A stretch of 54,292 bases of DNA from Clostridiales bacterium (GTDB lineage: Bacteria; Bacillota; Clostridia; UBA1381): assembly GCA_029226065.1 (NCBI GenBank), contig JAQXXM010000042.1:1-54292 (forward strand), written 5' to 3'. The notes under the pieces were generated by a model. The model saw only the letters and a list, made by a program, of their open reading frames with translations. It ran no database searches and had not been told where the DNA came from. Shown here in pieces: positions 19,781 through 28,084 of this stretch (position 1 is the first letter of the stretch; each line of letters starts with the position of its first letter). The position numbers and the translations under genes are program-made.

Positions 19781-20608
19781 ATGAAGTTAAAGTATTTAGG
19801 TACAGCAGCCGCAGAAGGCATACCGGGTATATTCTGCAATTGCAGAGTGTGCAGAAATGCACTTGAAGTGAGAGGCAAGGAGATAAAGACACGAAGCCAG
19901 GCTTTAGTTGATGATAAATTGCTTATAGACTTTCCTCCCGATACATATCTACACATATTAAATTATGGTCTTGATTTGCGAAATATTCATCATTGCATCA
20001 TAACCCACAGACATTTCGATCATTTATTCCCAAAAGATTTTTGGTGCAGATTTGATGGGATTGCATATGATATAGACGAAGAGCCATTAAATGTTTATGT
20101 AACAGAAGCCGGGTATAACGAAATATTCAGACAACTTGGAGATCAAGCGAATAATACAAGAGTTAAATTTCACAAGATAGCACCGTTTGAACCGTTTGAT
20201 ATTGAGGATTATCATATAATACCTCTTGCGGCAAATCATGATGCTAACTCTGATCCTGTGATATATATTATTGAAAAGGGCGAAAAATCTTTACTTTATG
20301 CAAACGACACAGGTATTTTCCCCAAAGGCACATGGGAGTACCTTGCAAAGTACAATAAAAAATTCAACTTAGTGTCGCTTGATTGTACAGGAATGGCACA
20401 AAAATGCTGGAGAGATACTCATTTGAGCCTTGATACTGACAAAGAAGTATATGACAGGCTTGTTGAAATGGGATTATGTGACAGCAATACAATTGCATAT
20501 GTCAATCATTTCAGCCATAATGGACAGCTTACTCATAAAGAACTTGTAGTTGAAGCGGAAAAATATGGATTTTTAGCTACATACGATGGACTGGATGTTG
20601 AGTTTTAA
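19781..20608 (+). CDS. MBL-fold metallo-hydrolase (PhnP-like)
   Basis: MKLKYLGTAAAEGIPGIFCNCRVC..., HRHFDH, NHDA, YANDTG. Confidence 0.88.
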   Translation: MKLKYLGTAAAEGIPGIFCNCRVCRNALEVRGKEIKTRSQALVDDKLLIDFPPDTYLHILNYGLDLRNIHHCIITHRHFDHLFPKDFWCRFDGIAYDIDEEPLNVYVTEAGYNEIFRQLGDQANNTRVKFHKIAPFEPFDIEDYHIIPLAANHDANSDPVIYIIEKGEKSLLYANDTGIFPKGTWEYLAKYNKKFNLVSLDCTGMAQKCWRDTHLSLDTDKEVYDRLVEMGLCDSNTIAYVNHFSHNGQLTHKELVVEAEKYGFLATYDGLDVEF

Positions 20609-20667
20609 GTAATACACACAAAGACGATGCAGTGAGCAAATCCGACACGCAAAAATCTGAATATTTA

Positions 20668-20710
20668 AAAAGTTCAATAAATGGAGTATTATTACATTTA
20701 TTGGACTTTT
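20668..20710. terminator. Bidirectional terminator
   Basis: AAAAGTTCAATAAATG...CATTTATTGGACTTTT. Confidence 0.75.
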
Positions 20711-20761
20711 CTATATATTTAACTGTCAAATACTAATTTTTTTCAAGATAAATCCGAAAAA

Positions 20762-20791
20762 AGCTTGGTTTGCATAAATCCAAACCAAGCT
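20762..20791 (-). terminator. Terminator of rpsF-ssb-rpsR
   Basis: AGCTTGGTTTG/CAAACCAAGCT followed by T6 on minus strand. Confidence 0.85.
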
Positions 20792-20803
20792 ATATTTAAC
20801 TTT

Positions 20804-21049
20804 TTATTCAGCAACGAACGGCAACAGAGCAATAATTCTTGCTCTCTTTATTGCAGTTGTCAGCTGTCTCTGATGCTTTGCACAGTTACCGCTAATTCTT
20901 CTCGGAACAATCTTGCCACGCTCTGAAACGTAACGACGAAGCTTTGCTGTATCCTTGTAATCAATGTTTTCTACCTTGTCTACACAGAACATACAAACCT
21001 TACGCTTCGGTCTTCTTGCTCTCTGCGGTCTGTCATTTCTTTCAGCCAT
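20804..21049 (-). CDS. rpsR: 30S ribosomal protein S18
   Basis: [67 protein letters not shown]. Confidence 0.97.
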   Translation of the reverse strand: MAERNDRPQRARRPKRKVCMFCVDKVENIDYKDTAKLRRYVSERGKIVPRRISGNCAKHQRQLTTAIKRARIIALLPFVAE

Positions 21050-21085
21050 TGAATTTTCCTCCTTCAATTTTTATCACTTTGCAGA

Positions 21086-21562
21086 TCAGAATGGTAAATC
21101 ATCCTCACTGCCCATATCATTCGCAAAACTTAAATCAACAAAGCCTGAATCATCAGACTGTGCTGCGGGTGCCTGATATGACGGTGCATTGTTGTCAAAA
21201 TTCGACTGATACGCACCCATCTGCTGAGTATTGCCCGAGCCACCCTCATTTCTTGAGCCGCAAAAGAACGCATTGTCAATTACAACCTCTGTTGCATACT
21301 GACGCTTACCGTCCTGTCCGTCCCATGAACGTGACTGAATTTGCCCCTCAACAGCAATCATTCTTCCCTTCTGGAAATAACGGCACACAAACTCCGCCGT
21401 TTGACGCCATGCCACGCAAGTGATAAAATCAGCCTGCTGTGAACCTTCCTTGCGGAAACGTCTGTCAACTGCGATAGTAAATCTTGTTACTGCCGTACCC
21501 TGCGGTGTCTGTCTAAGCTCCGGATCTGCCGTAAGCCTACCCATTAATATAACTCTGTTCAT
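21086..21562 (-). CDS. ssb: Single-stranded DNA-binding protein
   Basis: MNRVILMGRLTADPELRQTPQGTAVTRFTIAVDRRF...DDLPF C-terminal tip. Confidence 0.97.
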   Translation of the reverse strand: MNRVILMGRLTADPELRQTPQGTAVTRFTIAVDRRFRKEGSQQADFITCVAWRQTAEFVCRYFQKGRMIAVEGQIQSRSWDGQDGKRQYATEVVIDNAFFCGSRNEGGSGNTQQMGAYQSNFDNNAPSYQAPAAQSDDSGFVDLSFANDMGSEDDLPF

Positions 21563-21579
21563 TATATCACCGCTTTCAA

Positions 21580-21882
21580 TTACGCTTCGTCTTTGCGAAC
21601 TATGATTGTTCTGAGAATTTCCTCATCAATTCTGTATCTTCTGTCAAGCTCCTTCGGGAATTCAACATTTGATTTGAAATTAACAAGAACGTAGTAACCC
21701 TCAGTCTTGAAGTTTATCGGATATGCAAGCTTTCTCTTGCCCCAATCCTCAACTTCGCCGATTTCGCCATTGCTTGTGATTAAGTCAACAAACTTAGCCT
21801 TCTTAGCCTCGATTGCCTCCGGCTCCAATGTCGAATCGATGATAAAAATTGTTTCATAGCTGTGAATTGCTGTTTCTGCCAT
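21580..21882 (-). CDS. rpsF: 30S ribosomal protein S6
   Basis: YETIFIIDSTLEPEAIEAKKAKFVDLI...WGKRKLAYPINFKTEGYYVLVNF. Confidence 0.97.
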   Translation of the reverse strand: MAETAIHSYETIFIIDSTLEPEAIEAKKAKFVDLITSNGEIGEVEDWGKRKLAYPINFKTEGYYVLVNFKSNVEFPKELDRRYRIDEEILRTIIVRKDEA

Positions 21883-21894
21883 TTTCTACACCTC

Positions 21895-21950
21895 CTTATG
21901 GACATTTGTCCCACGACTGCCTCGTGGGCAAGGATTGTCTTTTTTTCAGA
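21895..21950 (-). promoter_or_regulatory. Candidate S6:S18-type rpsF leader hairpin
   Basis: CCCACGA-ggcag-TCGTGGG hairpin in the short UTR of rpsF; the canonical protein-binding bulge was not confirmed by eye. Confidence 0.4.
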
Positions 21951-21957
21951 CTGAGTT

Positions 21958-21986
21958 ATTATATCACGAAGTTTGTCCGTTGTCAA
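21958..21986 (-). promoter_or_regulatory. rpsF operon promoter
   Basis: Minus strand TTGACA-N17-TATAAT (perfect consensus). Confidence 0.85.
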
Positions 21987-22079
21987 GGATTTTTTCATCT
22001 TTTTTGCACTTACCGGCAAAATCCCCCACTCAAAACGTATGATTACCCATAAAAGGATAAAATTTTTTCAAAAAAATAC

Positions 22080-22108
22080 TTGACATTTAATAAAAAATAG
22101 TGTATACT
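22080..22108 (+). promoter_or_regulatory. tRNA-Asp promoter
   Basis: TTGACA-N17-TATACT. Confidence 0.8.
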
Positions 22109-22127
22109 ATGTCTTGTTGACAAACGA

Positions 22128-22204
22128 GGTCCGGTAGTTCAGTTGGTTAGAACGCTAGCCTGTCACGCTAGAGGTCGTGAGTTCGAGCCTCATCCGGATC
22201 GCCA
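22128..22204 (+). tRNA. tRNA-Asp(GTC)
   Basis: GGTCCGG...CCGGATC acceptor, CTAGC-CTGTCAC-GCTAG anticodon arm (anticodon GTC), GTTCGAG T-loop, encoded CCA. Confidence 0.95.
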
Positions 22205-22234
22205 AGCTCTGCTGAAGCAGAGCTTTTCTTTTTA
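22204..22234 (+). terminator. tRNA-Asp terminator
   Basis: AAGCTCTGC-tgaa-GCAGAGCTT followed by T-rich tract. Confidence 0.85.
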
Positions 22235-22258
22235 ATACGATACAAAGGAGTTGTCGGT

Positions 22259-22492
22259 ATGAATAATGATGCACAAATACAAGCGGCAATCAAACTGCTT
22301 AACGAAAATAACTACATAGTTGTTCCAGTAACAAAAGGTCAGGTTTTTTTGTGTGACGAATGCAGGCAAAACGAAAACGAATGTCGATACAGCACTTTGG
22401 GTTACACATGCTCAAACCTGCTGTGCATAAACTCGCTTATAAAGTCTCAACTTGACATAGAACGTATAACAAACGAAACCGGCACGGATTAA
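22259..22492 (+). CDS. Small Cys-rich hypothetical protein (77 aa)
   Basis: AAAGGAG RBS, CDECRQNENECRYSTLGYTCSNLLC, followed by a strong terminator. Confidence 0.65.
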   Translation: MNNDAQIQAAIKLLNENNYIVVPVTKGQVFLCDECRQNENECRYSTLGYTCSNLLCINSLIKSQLDIERITNETGTD

Positions 22493-22511
22493 CATTATCC
22501 TGCCGGTTTTT
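22476..22511. terminator. Terminator between convergent genes
   Basis: AAACCGGCA...TGCCGGTTTTT. Confidence 0.75.
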
Positions 22512-22514
22512 GAT

Positions 22515-23366
22515 TTAAAATACTTCTATTTCGCTTATTGCTATATCCTTCCAGTCGCCATAGTACGAATCAAGGATTGTAATAGTTATGTAATCAGTGT
22601 ATACAGGCTCATCAAAAAGCACCTCGAGCATATTGCGGTAGTTGTCTATACCGAATGATGCTTCCTTATCACCGCCGTTGTAGCTGACACGTACACGTGT
22701 TATTCGTCTGTTTTTGGTGTACGTTTTTTCGGACTTGCAGTAACCGTTAGTCATTCGTATGCCCGACACATACTGATTTTCATTTGCATTAAGTGTAAAC
22801 GTTGGTCTTGAATCACGGTTTCTATCGGGTGTCCATGCTGTACGCATATCTCCGTCAATAGCATACTCGGGATAATAATGGCAAATCTCGCCCGTTGAAC
22901 TGTCAACATCATAGTTGCGTGTAGTCGATGCTGATACCCAGTCAAAATACGGTGGAGGCGGTGCCGGTGTCGGTGCTTCGGCTGACACTTCCGTCTCTTG
23001 TACATACTGTGTTTCCGTCTGATTGTTATTATCATTTCGTCCGTACAACATATATATAACTAACCCCGCACCTACAGCAATGACTAACACAAGTGCTACA
23101 ATAAGGATAACCATAGCAGCATTCCCCGATTGCTTTTGTGTGTTTATATTATAGCTGTTTACGGGATTGGACCGTGGCGGTACATTCGTGGGTGCACCCA
23201 CCTTAGCACCGCAATTCTGACAAAACTCTGCGCCGGCCTCAAGCTGTGCTCCGCAAACCTGGCATACGTTCGTATTCGCATACTGCGTCGGAGTCTGTTT
23301 AAATCCACATTCAGGGCAAAACATATCTCCATCGCCCAAAACTGTGCCGCAATTCCTACAATTCAT
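22515..23366 (-). CDS. Zinc-ribbon membrane protein with extracellular NADase-type glycan-binding (discoidin-like) domain
   Basis: Two CxxC zinc ribbons, TM segment MVILIVALVLVIAVGAGLVIYML, C-terminal DGDMRTAWTPD... domain. Confidence 0.75.
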   Translation of the reverse strand: MNCRNCGTVLGDGDMFCPECGFKQTPTQYANTNVCQVCGAQLEAGAEFCQNCGAKVGAPTNVPPRSNPVNSYNINTQKQSGNAAMVILIVALVLVIAVGAGLVIYMLYGRNDNNNQTETQYVQETEVSAEAPTPAPPPPYFDWVSASTTRNYDVDSSTGEICHYYPEYAIDGDMRTAWTPDRNRDSRPTFTLNANENQYVSGIRMTNGYCKSEKTYTKNRRITRVRVSYNGGDKEASFGIDNYRNMLEVLFDEPVYTDYITITILDSYYGDWKDIAISEIEVF

Positions 23367-23487
23367 AAATATCCCCCTTTTTAATTAATTGTTTATCACA
23401 AAATTAATGGCTTCGCCTGATCATCAAGTATATTATAACAGATATTTCTACATTTGTCACGTTATTTTTATAATTTTTTCCATTCTA

Positions 23488-23516
23488 TTGAATTTTTCTG
23501 TAAAATATGATATTAT
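23488..23516 (+). promoter_or_regulatory. Promoter of M15 peptidase gene
   Basis: TTGAAT-N17-TATTAT. Confidence 0.6.
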
Positions 23517-23547
23517 AAGACTATAAATTACAAAGGGGATACTTTTA

Positions 23548-24369
23548 ATGGAAAGAAAACATCATAAACATTATAAAAAGAATTATAAACCGCTTATTGT
23601 GTTTTTAGTAACATTAATAGCTGTATTACTTATTATTTTGGTCAAGCTGGCATCTGATTACGATTCCGATATAAGGGTATATGACGATGGGGAGCAAGTT
23701 TTAAAAACCGAGGAAATTGTTGAGCCCACGCCATCGCCAACACCTGTCAAAACGGAAGAGCCAACGCCCACACCTCCGCCTCGTCGGGGTACGGCAGAGG
23801 CAATACCCGACTCGGTAAGAGCATCAATGCAGGGAAAATCAATGAAAAGCAATGCATCTGTCACGTTTGATGATTTGAGCTATCTCACAATACCGCACTA
23901 TGACTTTAACTACAATGTCACGACAGGTCATCTTGTAGTAGCTAAGTCGGTTGCCGAAGAAGTCCTTGATATATTTGCCGAGCTTTACGATGCGAAATAT
24001 CCCATAGAACGTATGGAGCTTATAGATAAATATAATGCAGATGACTACACCTCCATAGAGTATAACAACACATCAGCATTTAACTACAGAGTTGTATCTA
24101 CAGGTACAGGCAAGCTGTCAAATCATGCATTCGGACGTGCTATAGACATAAACCCACAGCAAAATCCCTATGTATATTCTAATGGAACAGGTGCACACGA
24201 AAATGCACGAGAATTTTGGAAACGTGACACTTCTGTCTGGACACGACAGATTGATCGTGATGCTTGCATTGCTCATAACACAGATATTTATAAAATTTTC
24301 AAGAAATACGGCTGGACTTGGGGCGGCGACTGGTCACCGTCAAAGGACTATCAGCATTTTGAAAAATAG
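23548..24369 (+). CDS. M15 family metallopeptidase (membrane-anchored, L-Ala-D-Glu/D-Ala-D-Ala peptidase-like)
   Basis: N-terminal TM, PTPSPTP linker, LSNHAFGRAIDINPQQNPYV...WGGDWSPSKDYQHFE. Confidence 0.88.
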   Translation: MERKHHKHYKKNYKPLIVFLVTLIAVLLIILVKLASDYDSDIRVYDDGEQVLKTEEIVEPTPSPTPVKTEEPTPTPPPRRGTAEAIPDSVRASMQGKSMKSNASVTFDDLSYLTIPHYDFNYNVTTGHLVVAKSVAEEVLDIFAELYDAKYPIERMELIDKYNADDYTSIEYNNTSAFNYRVVSTGTGKLSNHAFGRAIDINPQQNPYVYSNGTGAHENAREFWKRDTSVWTRQIDRDACIAHNTDIYKIFKKYGWTWGGDWSPSKDYQHFEK

Positions 24370-24445
24370 AAAAACCGGGAATGTGAAAACCACAGTTATG
24401 GCTGAGGCTGAAAAGTCTCTCGTATGGTGGGCAGTAAAAAATCAA

Positions 24446-24485
24446 ATTAAAGGCAGAGATGAATAAAATCACCTCCGCCTTTAAT
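24446..24485. terminator. Bidirectional terminator
   Basis: ATTAAAGGC...GCCTTTAAT. Confidence 0.65.
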
Positions 24486-24494
24486 TTGTTAATG

Positions 24495-25502
24495 TTAATT
24501 GTACGTCAGTCTAAACGATACATTATCTCCCGAATTGTACTTCAAATCACAGTCTAAGCCTACACCCTTGTCATTTAAAGTGTCAATCAACGTGTAAAAA
24601 TCTTCACGTGATGACATATAGTAACCTTCAGCATTCTTAATACCCATTTCGCTCATAGTGCTGACAACTGTACCCATATCTTCACTTTCTACATAGAGAT
24701 AGTCTGACATAACACTCGTAGAACGCTTTGACGGTATGGTATCATAATATCCATAAACCGTAGCCTCTCTTTGATTTGATACGGCATATTCATCAACATT
24801 ATGCGTATTTTCCGTTGTTTCGGCAGGAGCAACCGTCTGTTCAGGTTTTTGTGTAGACTGCGGTTTCTCTGTTGCGTTAGTCGATAAATCAGAATTTTTC
24901 GTTTCTGCCTGTGTTGGAACATAAGCCGTATTCGGCTTTGATGTTGGTTTTGGTGTTTTGTCAGGAACCTTTGTAGGCTTTGGCTCTGCTTTTATTTCAG
25001 GCGCCGCTGCTTCTTTTCCCGAAACAGCTCTGTCTTCTTTTTGAGCCTTTTGAGCAGCTTCTGCTTTTTTGTTTGTCGTATCGGTATCAACTTTCTGCTC
25101 AACAACAGGTGTCGCCTCGTCTGTCGGCACTTCTGTTGTAAGAGTTGTCTCTGTTATAACTCCGTCGGAGCTGTCACCGTCAATATTCTTCTTGATAAAT
25201 CCATTATTGACACCTACCGATATACCCAGCACAAGACATGCCGCAATAGTCGAAAGTATCCTTACATTCGGTCTGAAACGAATAATCGGTTTAGCATCAA
25301 GTCTTGCATTAACCTCACCTATAAGAGTATCAGGGGCTTTAGGCAACGGAATTGACGTTGATATTGACGTTATCGACTTAAAAAACTCAAGCTCACTTTT
25401 ACACTTTTCACACTCTGATGCGTGCTTTTCCAACTCACAACGCTCTGCATCTGTAAGCAATTCATATCTGTCAAGCAACTCGGCAAACTCTGAACAAATC
25501 AT
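24495..25502 (-). CDS. Anti-sigma factor with zinc-finger (zf-HC2-like) N-terminus and extracellular Pro/Thr/Lys-rich linker
   Basis: HASECEKCKSELEFFKS motif, single TM, downstream of ECF sigma gene. Confidence 0.8.
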   Translation of the reverse strand: MICSEFAELLDRYELLTDAERCELEKHASECEKCKSELEFFKSITSISTSIPLPKAPDTLIGEVNARLDAKPIIRFRPNVRILSTIAACLVLGISVGVNNGFIKKNIDGDSSDGVITETTLTTEVPTDEATPVVEQKVDTDTTNKKAEAAQKAQKEDRAVSGKEAAAPEIKAEPKPTKVPDKTPKPTSKPNTAYVPTQAETKNSDLSTNATEKPQSTQKPEQTVAPAETTENTHNVDEYAVSNQREATVYGYYDTIPSKRSTSVMSDYLYVESEDMGTVVSTMSEMGIKNAEGYYMSSREDFYTLIDTLNDKGVGLDCDLKYNSGDNVSFRLTYN

Positions 25503-25570
25503 CGTAATTCCTCCTTCCCCTTTAATTTATTTCAAAATATTTTCTATGTTACAATAATTTAGACGATATA

Positions 25571-26146
25571 TTACGAAAAAAGTTCCCGTTTATCAGATAA
25601 TTTTTTGCGTAATGCGTTTCTCGCTCTGTTCAGTCTTGATTTAACCGTTCCAACAGGGCATTTAAGTATCTGTGCTACCTCCTCGTATGATAGCTGCTGC
25701 ATATCCGAATAAATAAGAATTTCTCTATGTTCAAGCTTTAAGCTGTTTATTGCGTCCCACACTGCTTTTTGAGTTTCACTTAATTCTGCCTGTTCTTCAG
25801 GAGACGGTGCATCTGATTTTATTTCATTTAAAGGATTGTTATCAGACTCATCATCGTCAAGGCTCAATACAATATTTCCGTTTTTTTGACGTTTCCTTAA
25901 TATATCATTGCACACATTACGGCATATTACATATAACCACGTAGTAAATGCCGACTGACCTTTGAATGAGGAAATTGACTTATATACCTTTATGAAAATC
26001 TCCTGAGATGCATCTTTTGCATCCTCATAATCTGAAAGCAGGCTGTACGCCATACCGAAAACACGGTCCTGATGTTTTTGCATCAGCAAATTAAACGCAT
26101 CACGATCGCCTTTACGGCACAGCTCAATGATTTCATTATCCGTCAA
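25571..26146 (-). CDS. ECF RNA polymerase sigma factor
   Basis: DRDAFNLLMQKHQDRVFGMAYSLLSDYEDAKDASQEIFIKVYKSISSFKGQSAFTTWLYVICRNVCND; sigma-4 region LSYEEVAQILKCPVGTVKSRLNRARNALRKKL. TTG start at 26146 follows AGGAGG. Confidence 0.92.
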   Translation of the reverse strand: MTDNEIIELCRKGDRDAFNLLMQKHQDRVFGMAYSLLSDYEDAKDASQEIFIKVYKSISSFKGQSAFTTWLYVICRNVCNDILRKRQKNGNIVLSLDDDESDNNPLNEIKSDAPSPEEQAELSETQKAVWDAINSLKLEHREILIYSDMQQLSYEEVAQILKCPVGTVKSRLNRARNALRKKLSDKRELFS

Positions 26147-26181
26147 TAACCTCACCTCCTTTTGCGAGAATGTCGAGTCTA

Positions 26182-27327
26182 TCAATAATGTTTCAATCTT
26201 TTTTCGTATGCATCATACGATGCCTTTATGTCCTCCATGCAGTCACCGCCGAATTTTTCGACAAATGCGTTTGCTATCTCAAAAGCCACCGCCGCTTCTA
26301 CCACCACAGAGCATGCCGGAACAGCACAAGCATCCGAACGCTCCACTGACGCTTTATGTTCTTTTTTATCTATAATGCTTGCGGTCTTAAGTGGATTATA
26401 TAATGTAGGAATAGGTTTCATTGCCGCACGAACTATTATCGGCTCGCCGTTAGACATTCCACCCTCTATTCCGCCTGCATTGTTTGTTTCACGTCTGAAT
26501 TTGTTTTCGTAGACTATTTCGTCATGCACATTTGAGCCGCAAGTCATAGCAGCACCAAATCCCATACCAATTTCAACGCCCTTTATAGCCTGTACACTCA
26601 TAACGGAGAACGCAAGACGTGCATCAAGCTTTCTGTCATAGTGAACATAGCTTCCAAGTCCTACGGGTACACCCTTTACGGCTGTTTCAACCACTCCGCC
26701 GCATGATTCGCCCGACTTTTTAATGTTATCTATATATTCCATTGCTTTCTTTTCAGAGTCAGCATCACCAAAGCCCACAGGAGAGTCAGCTACACGTGCA
26801 TAAAAGCCATCGCTGTCGGGATTTGCAGCATCCGCAACCTCGCCTATAGATACAACACGGCTGTTAAGAGTGATGCCGAAAGGCTCAATAATTTGACGCA
26901 CCAACGCACCTACCGCCACTCTTGCCGCAGTCTCTCTTGCTGAAGCACGTTCAAGCACGTTTCTCAAATCGTGGTGATTATACTTCATTCCGCCCGATAA
27001 ATCCGCATGTCCGGGACGCGGGAATTCGACCGCTTTTTCACCGTTTGAGCTCTCCGTACCCATTATGTCGCTCCAGTTTTTCCAGTCACGATTTTCTATT
27101 TTTATGGCAATGGGACTGCCGAGAGTTATCCCTCCACGAATACCTGACAAAATCTCGGCGGTGTCCTTTTCAATCAACATTCTTCCGCCGCGTCCGTATC
27201 CTTTCTGACGTTTTGCAAGCTGATTATTTATTTCATCAAGACTTATCCTGACTCCCGCAGGCACTCCCTCAATTATAACCGTAAGACATTTGCCGTGTGT
27301 TTCACCGGCTGTAAAATAACGTAGCAT
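26182..27327 (-). CDS. aroC: Chorismate synthase
   Basis: MLRYFTAGETHGKCLTVIIEGVPAG; GRGGRMLIEKDTAEILSGIRGGITLGSPIA; ERASARETAARVAVGALVRQ. Confidence 0.97.
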   Translation of the reverse strand: MLRYFTAGETHGKCLTVIIEGVPAGVRISLDEINNQLAKRQKGYGRGGRMLIEKDTAEILSGIRGGITLGSPIAIKIENRDWKNWSDIMGTESSNGEKAVEFPRPGHADLSGGMKYNHHDLRNVLERASARETAARVAVGALVRQIIEPFGITLNSRVVSIGEVADAANPDSDGFYARVADSPVGFGDADSEKKAMEYIDNIKKSGESCGGVVETAVKGVPVGLGSYVHYDRKLDARLAFSVMSVQAIKGVEIGMGFGAAMTCGSNVHDEIVYENKFRRETNNAGGIEGGMSNGEPIIVRAAMKPIPTLYNPLKTASIIDKKEHKASVERSDACAVPACSVVVEAAVAFEIANAFVEKFGGDCMEDIKASYDAYEKRLKHY

Positions 27328-27366
27328 TTGTAATAAATCCTTTCTGAATATACTCATACATAATAC

Positions 27367-27395
27367 ATTTTATCACTTTTTGCGGAATTTTTCAA
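27367..27395 (-). promoter_or_regulatory. aroC promoter
   Basis: Minus strand TTGAAA-N17-TAAAAT. Confidence 0.65.
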
Positions 27396-27466
27396 CCCCT
27401 TTTGCGAAAAATGGGGCAGTAAGAAAGTCGAACAGTCCTGCAGGGATGTGAAAAAATAGTGCAGAA

Positions 27467-27645
27467 CGGACGAAAACCGCCGAATAGCAAGGCTATGAGG
27501 GTTATTCCGAACTATACACGTGTATGTGAGGAACGGTTTTCGTTCGTAGTTTGACGGCATAGATAAAAAGAAATCTGAAAACGTCAGATTTCTTCAAAAA
27601 TAACTGCTTTAACAGTTTTTATTTATATTAATCTTACCGTCAAAC
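27467..27645. other. Unexplained structured intergenic element
   Basis: CGGACGAAAACCG/CGGTTTTCGTTCG 13-bp stem enclosing two smaller hairpins (GAATA/TATTC and ATACACGTGTAT), then 9-bp GTTTGACGG/CCGTCAAAC enclosing two terminator-like hairpins. Confidence 0.5.
27569..27593 (-). terminator. Terminator downstream of minD-mgsA
   Basis: GAAATCTGA-cgttt-TCAGATTTC followed by T-rich tract on minus strand. Confidence 0.7.
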
Positions 27646-27679
27646 GATCGGTGCTGTTTTTTTACATCCCACACGTTAT

Positions 27680-28084
27680 TTAATCTTTTGGATTTACTAT
27701 ATCACGCCAATCAAGATCGCCTCTGTCAAGGCCTCTTACAAGGACCTCTGCCGTTGCCGCATTTGTAGCGATAGGGATATTATGCATATCGCAAAGACGC
27801 AACAGTGAAAATACGTCAGGTTCATACGATTCCGTCGTCAAGGGGTCTCTGAAGAACAGAACAAGATCTATCTCGTTATATGCTATTCTTGCACCTATCT
27901 GCTGGTCTCCCCCCTGTGGTCCGGATAAAAATCTGTAAACATTAAGCCCTGTGTTTTCTGCTACAACTTTACCTGTTGTTCCTGTTGCATACAATGTATG
28001 TTTTTCGAGTATGCCCTTATATGCGATACAAAATTGTATCATTAGTTCTTTTTTCTTATCGTGCGCTATCATTGCAATGTTCAC
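27680..28084 (-). CDS. mgsA: Methylglyoxal synthase
   Basis: [19 protein letters not shown]...TGTTGKVV...[28 protein letters not shown]. Confidence 0.96.
   Translation of the reverse strand: MNIAMIAHDKKKELMIQFCIAYKGILEKHTLYATGTTGKVVAENTGLNVYRFLSGPQGGDQQIGARIAYNEIDLVLFFRDPLTTESYEPDVFSLLRLCDMHNIPIATNAATAEVLVRGLDRGDLDWRDIVNPKD

Noticed and set aside
22128-22204. tRNA-Asp as a mobile-element attachment site
   Set aside because: No integrase and no nearby duplicate of the tRNA 3' end was seen
24170-24466. Plus-strand 98-aa ORF
   Set aside because: Overlaps the M15 peptidase in another frame and runs into a terminator hairpin
27354-27560. Minus-strand 68-aa ORF across the structured element
   Set aside because: Overlaps the aroC promoter and long inverted repeats; better explained as non-coding structure
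27415-27650. Group II intron remnant
   Set aside because: No domain V consensus and no reverse-transcriptase fragment recognised; left as an unexplained structured element
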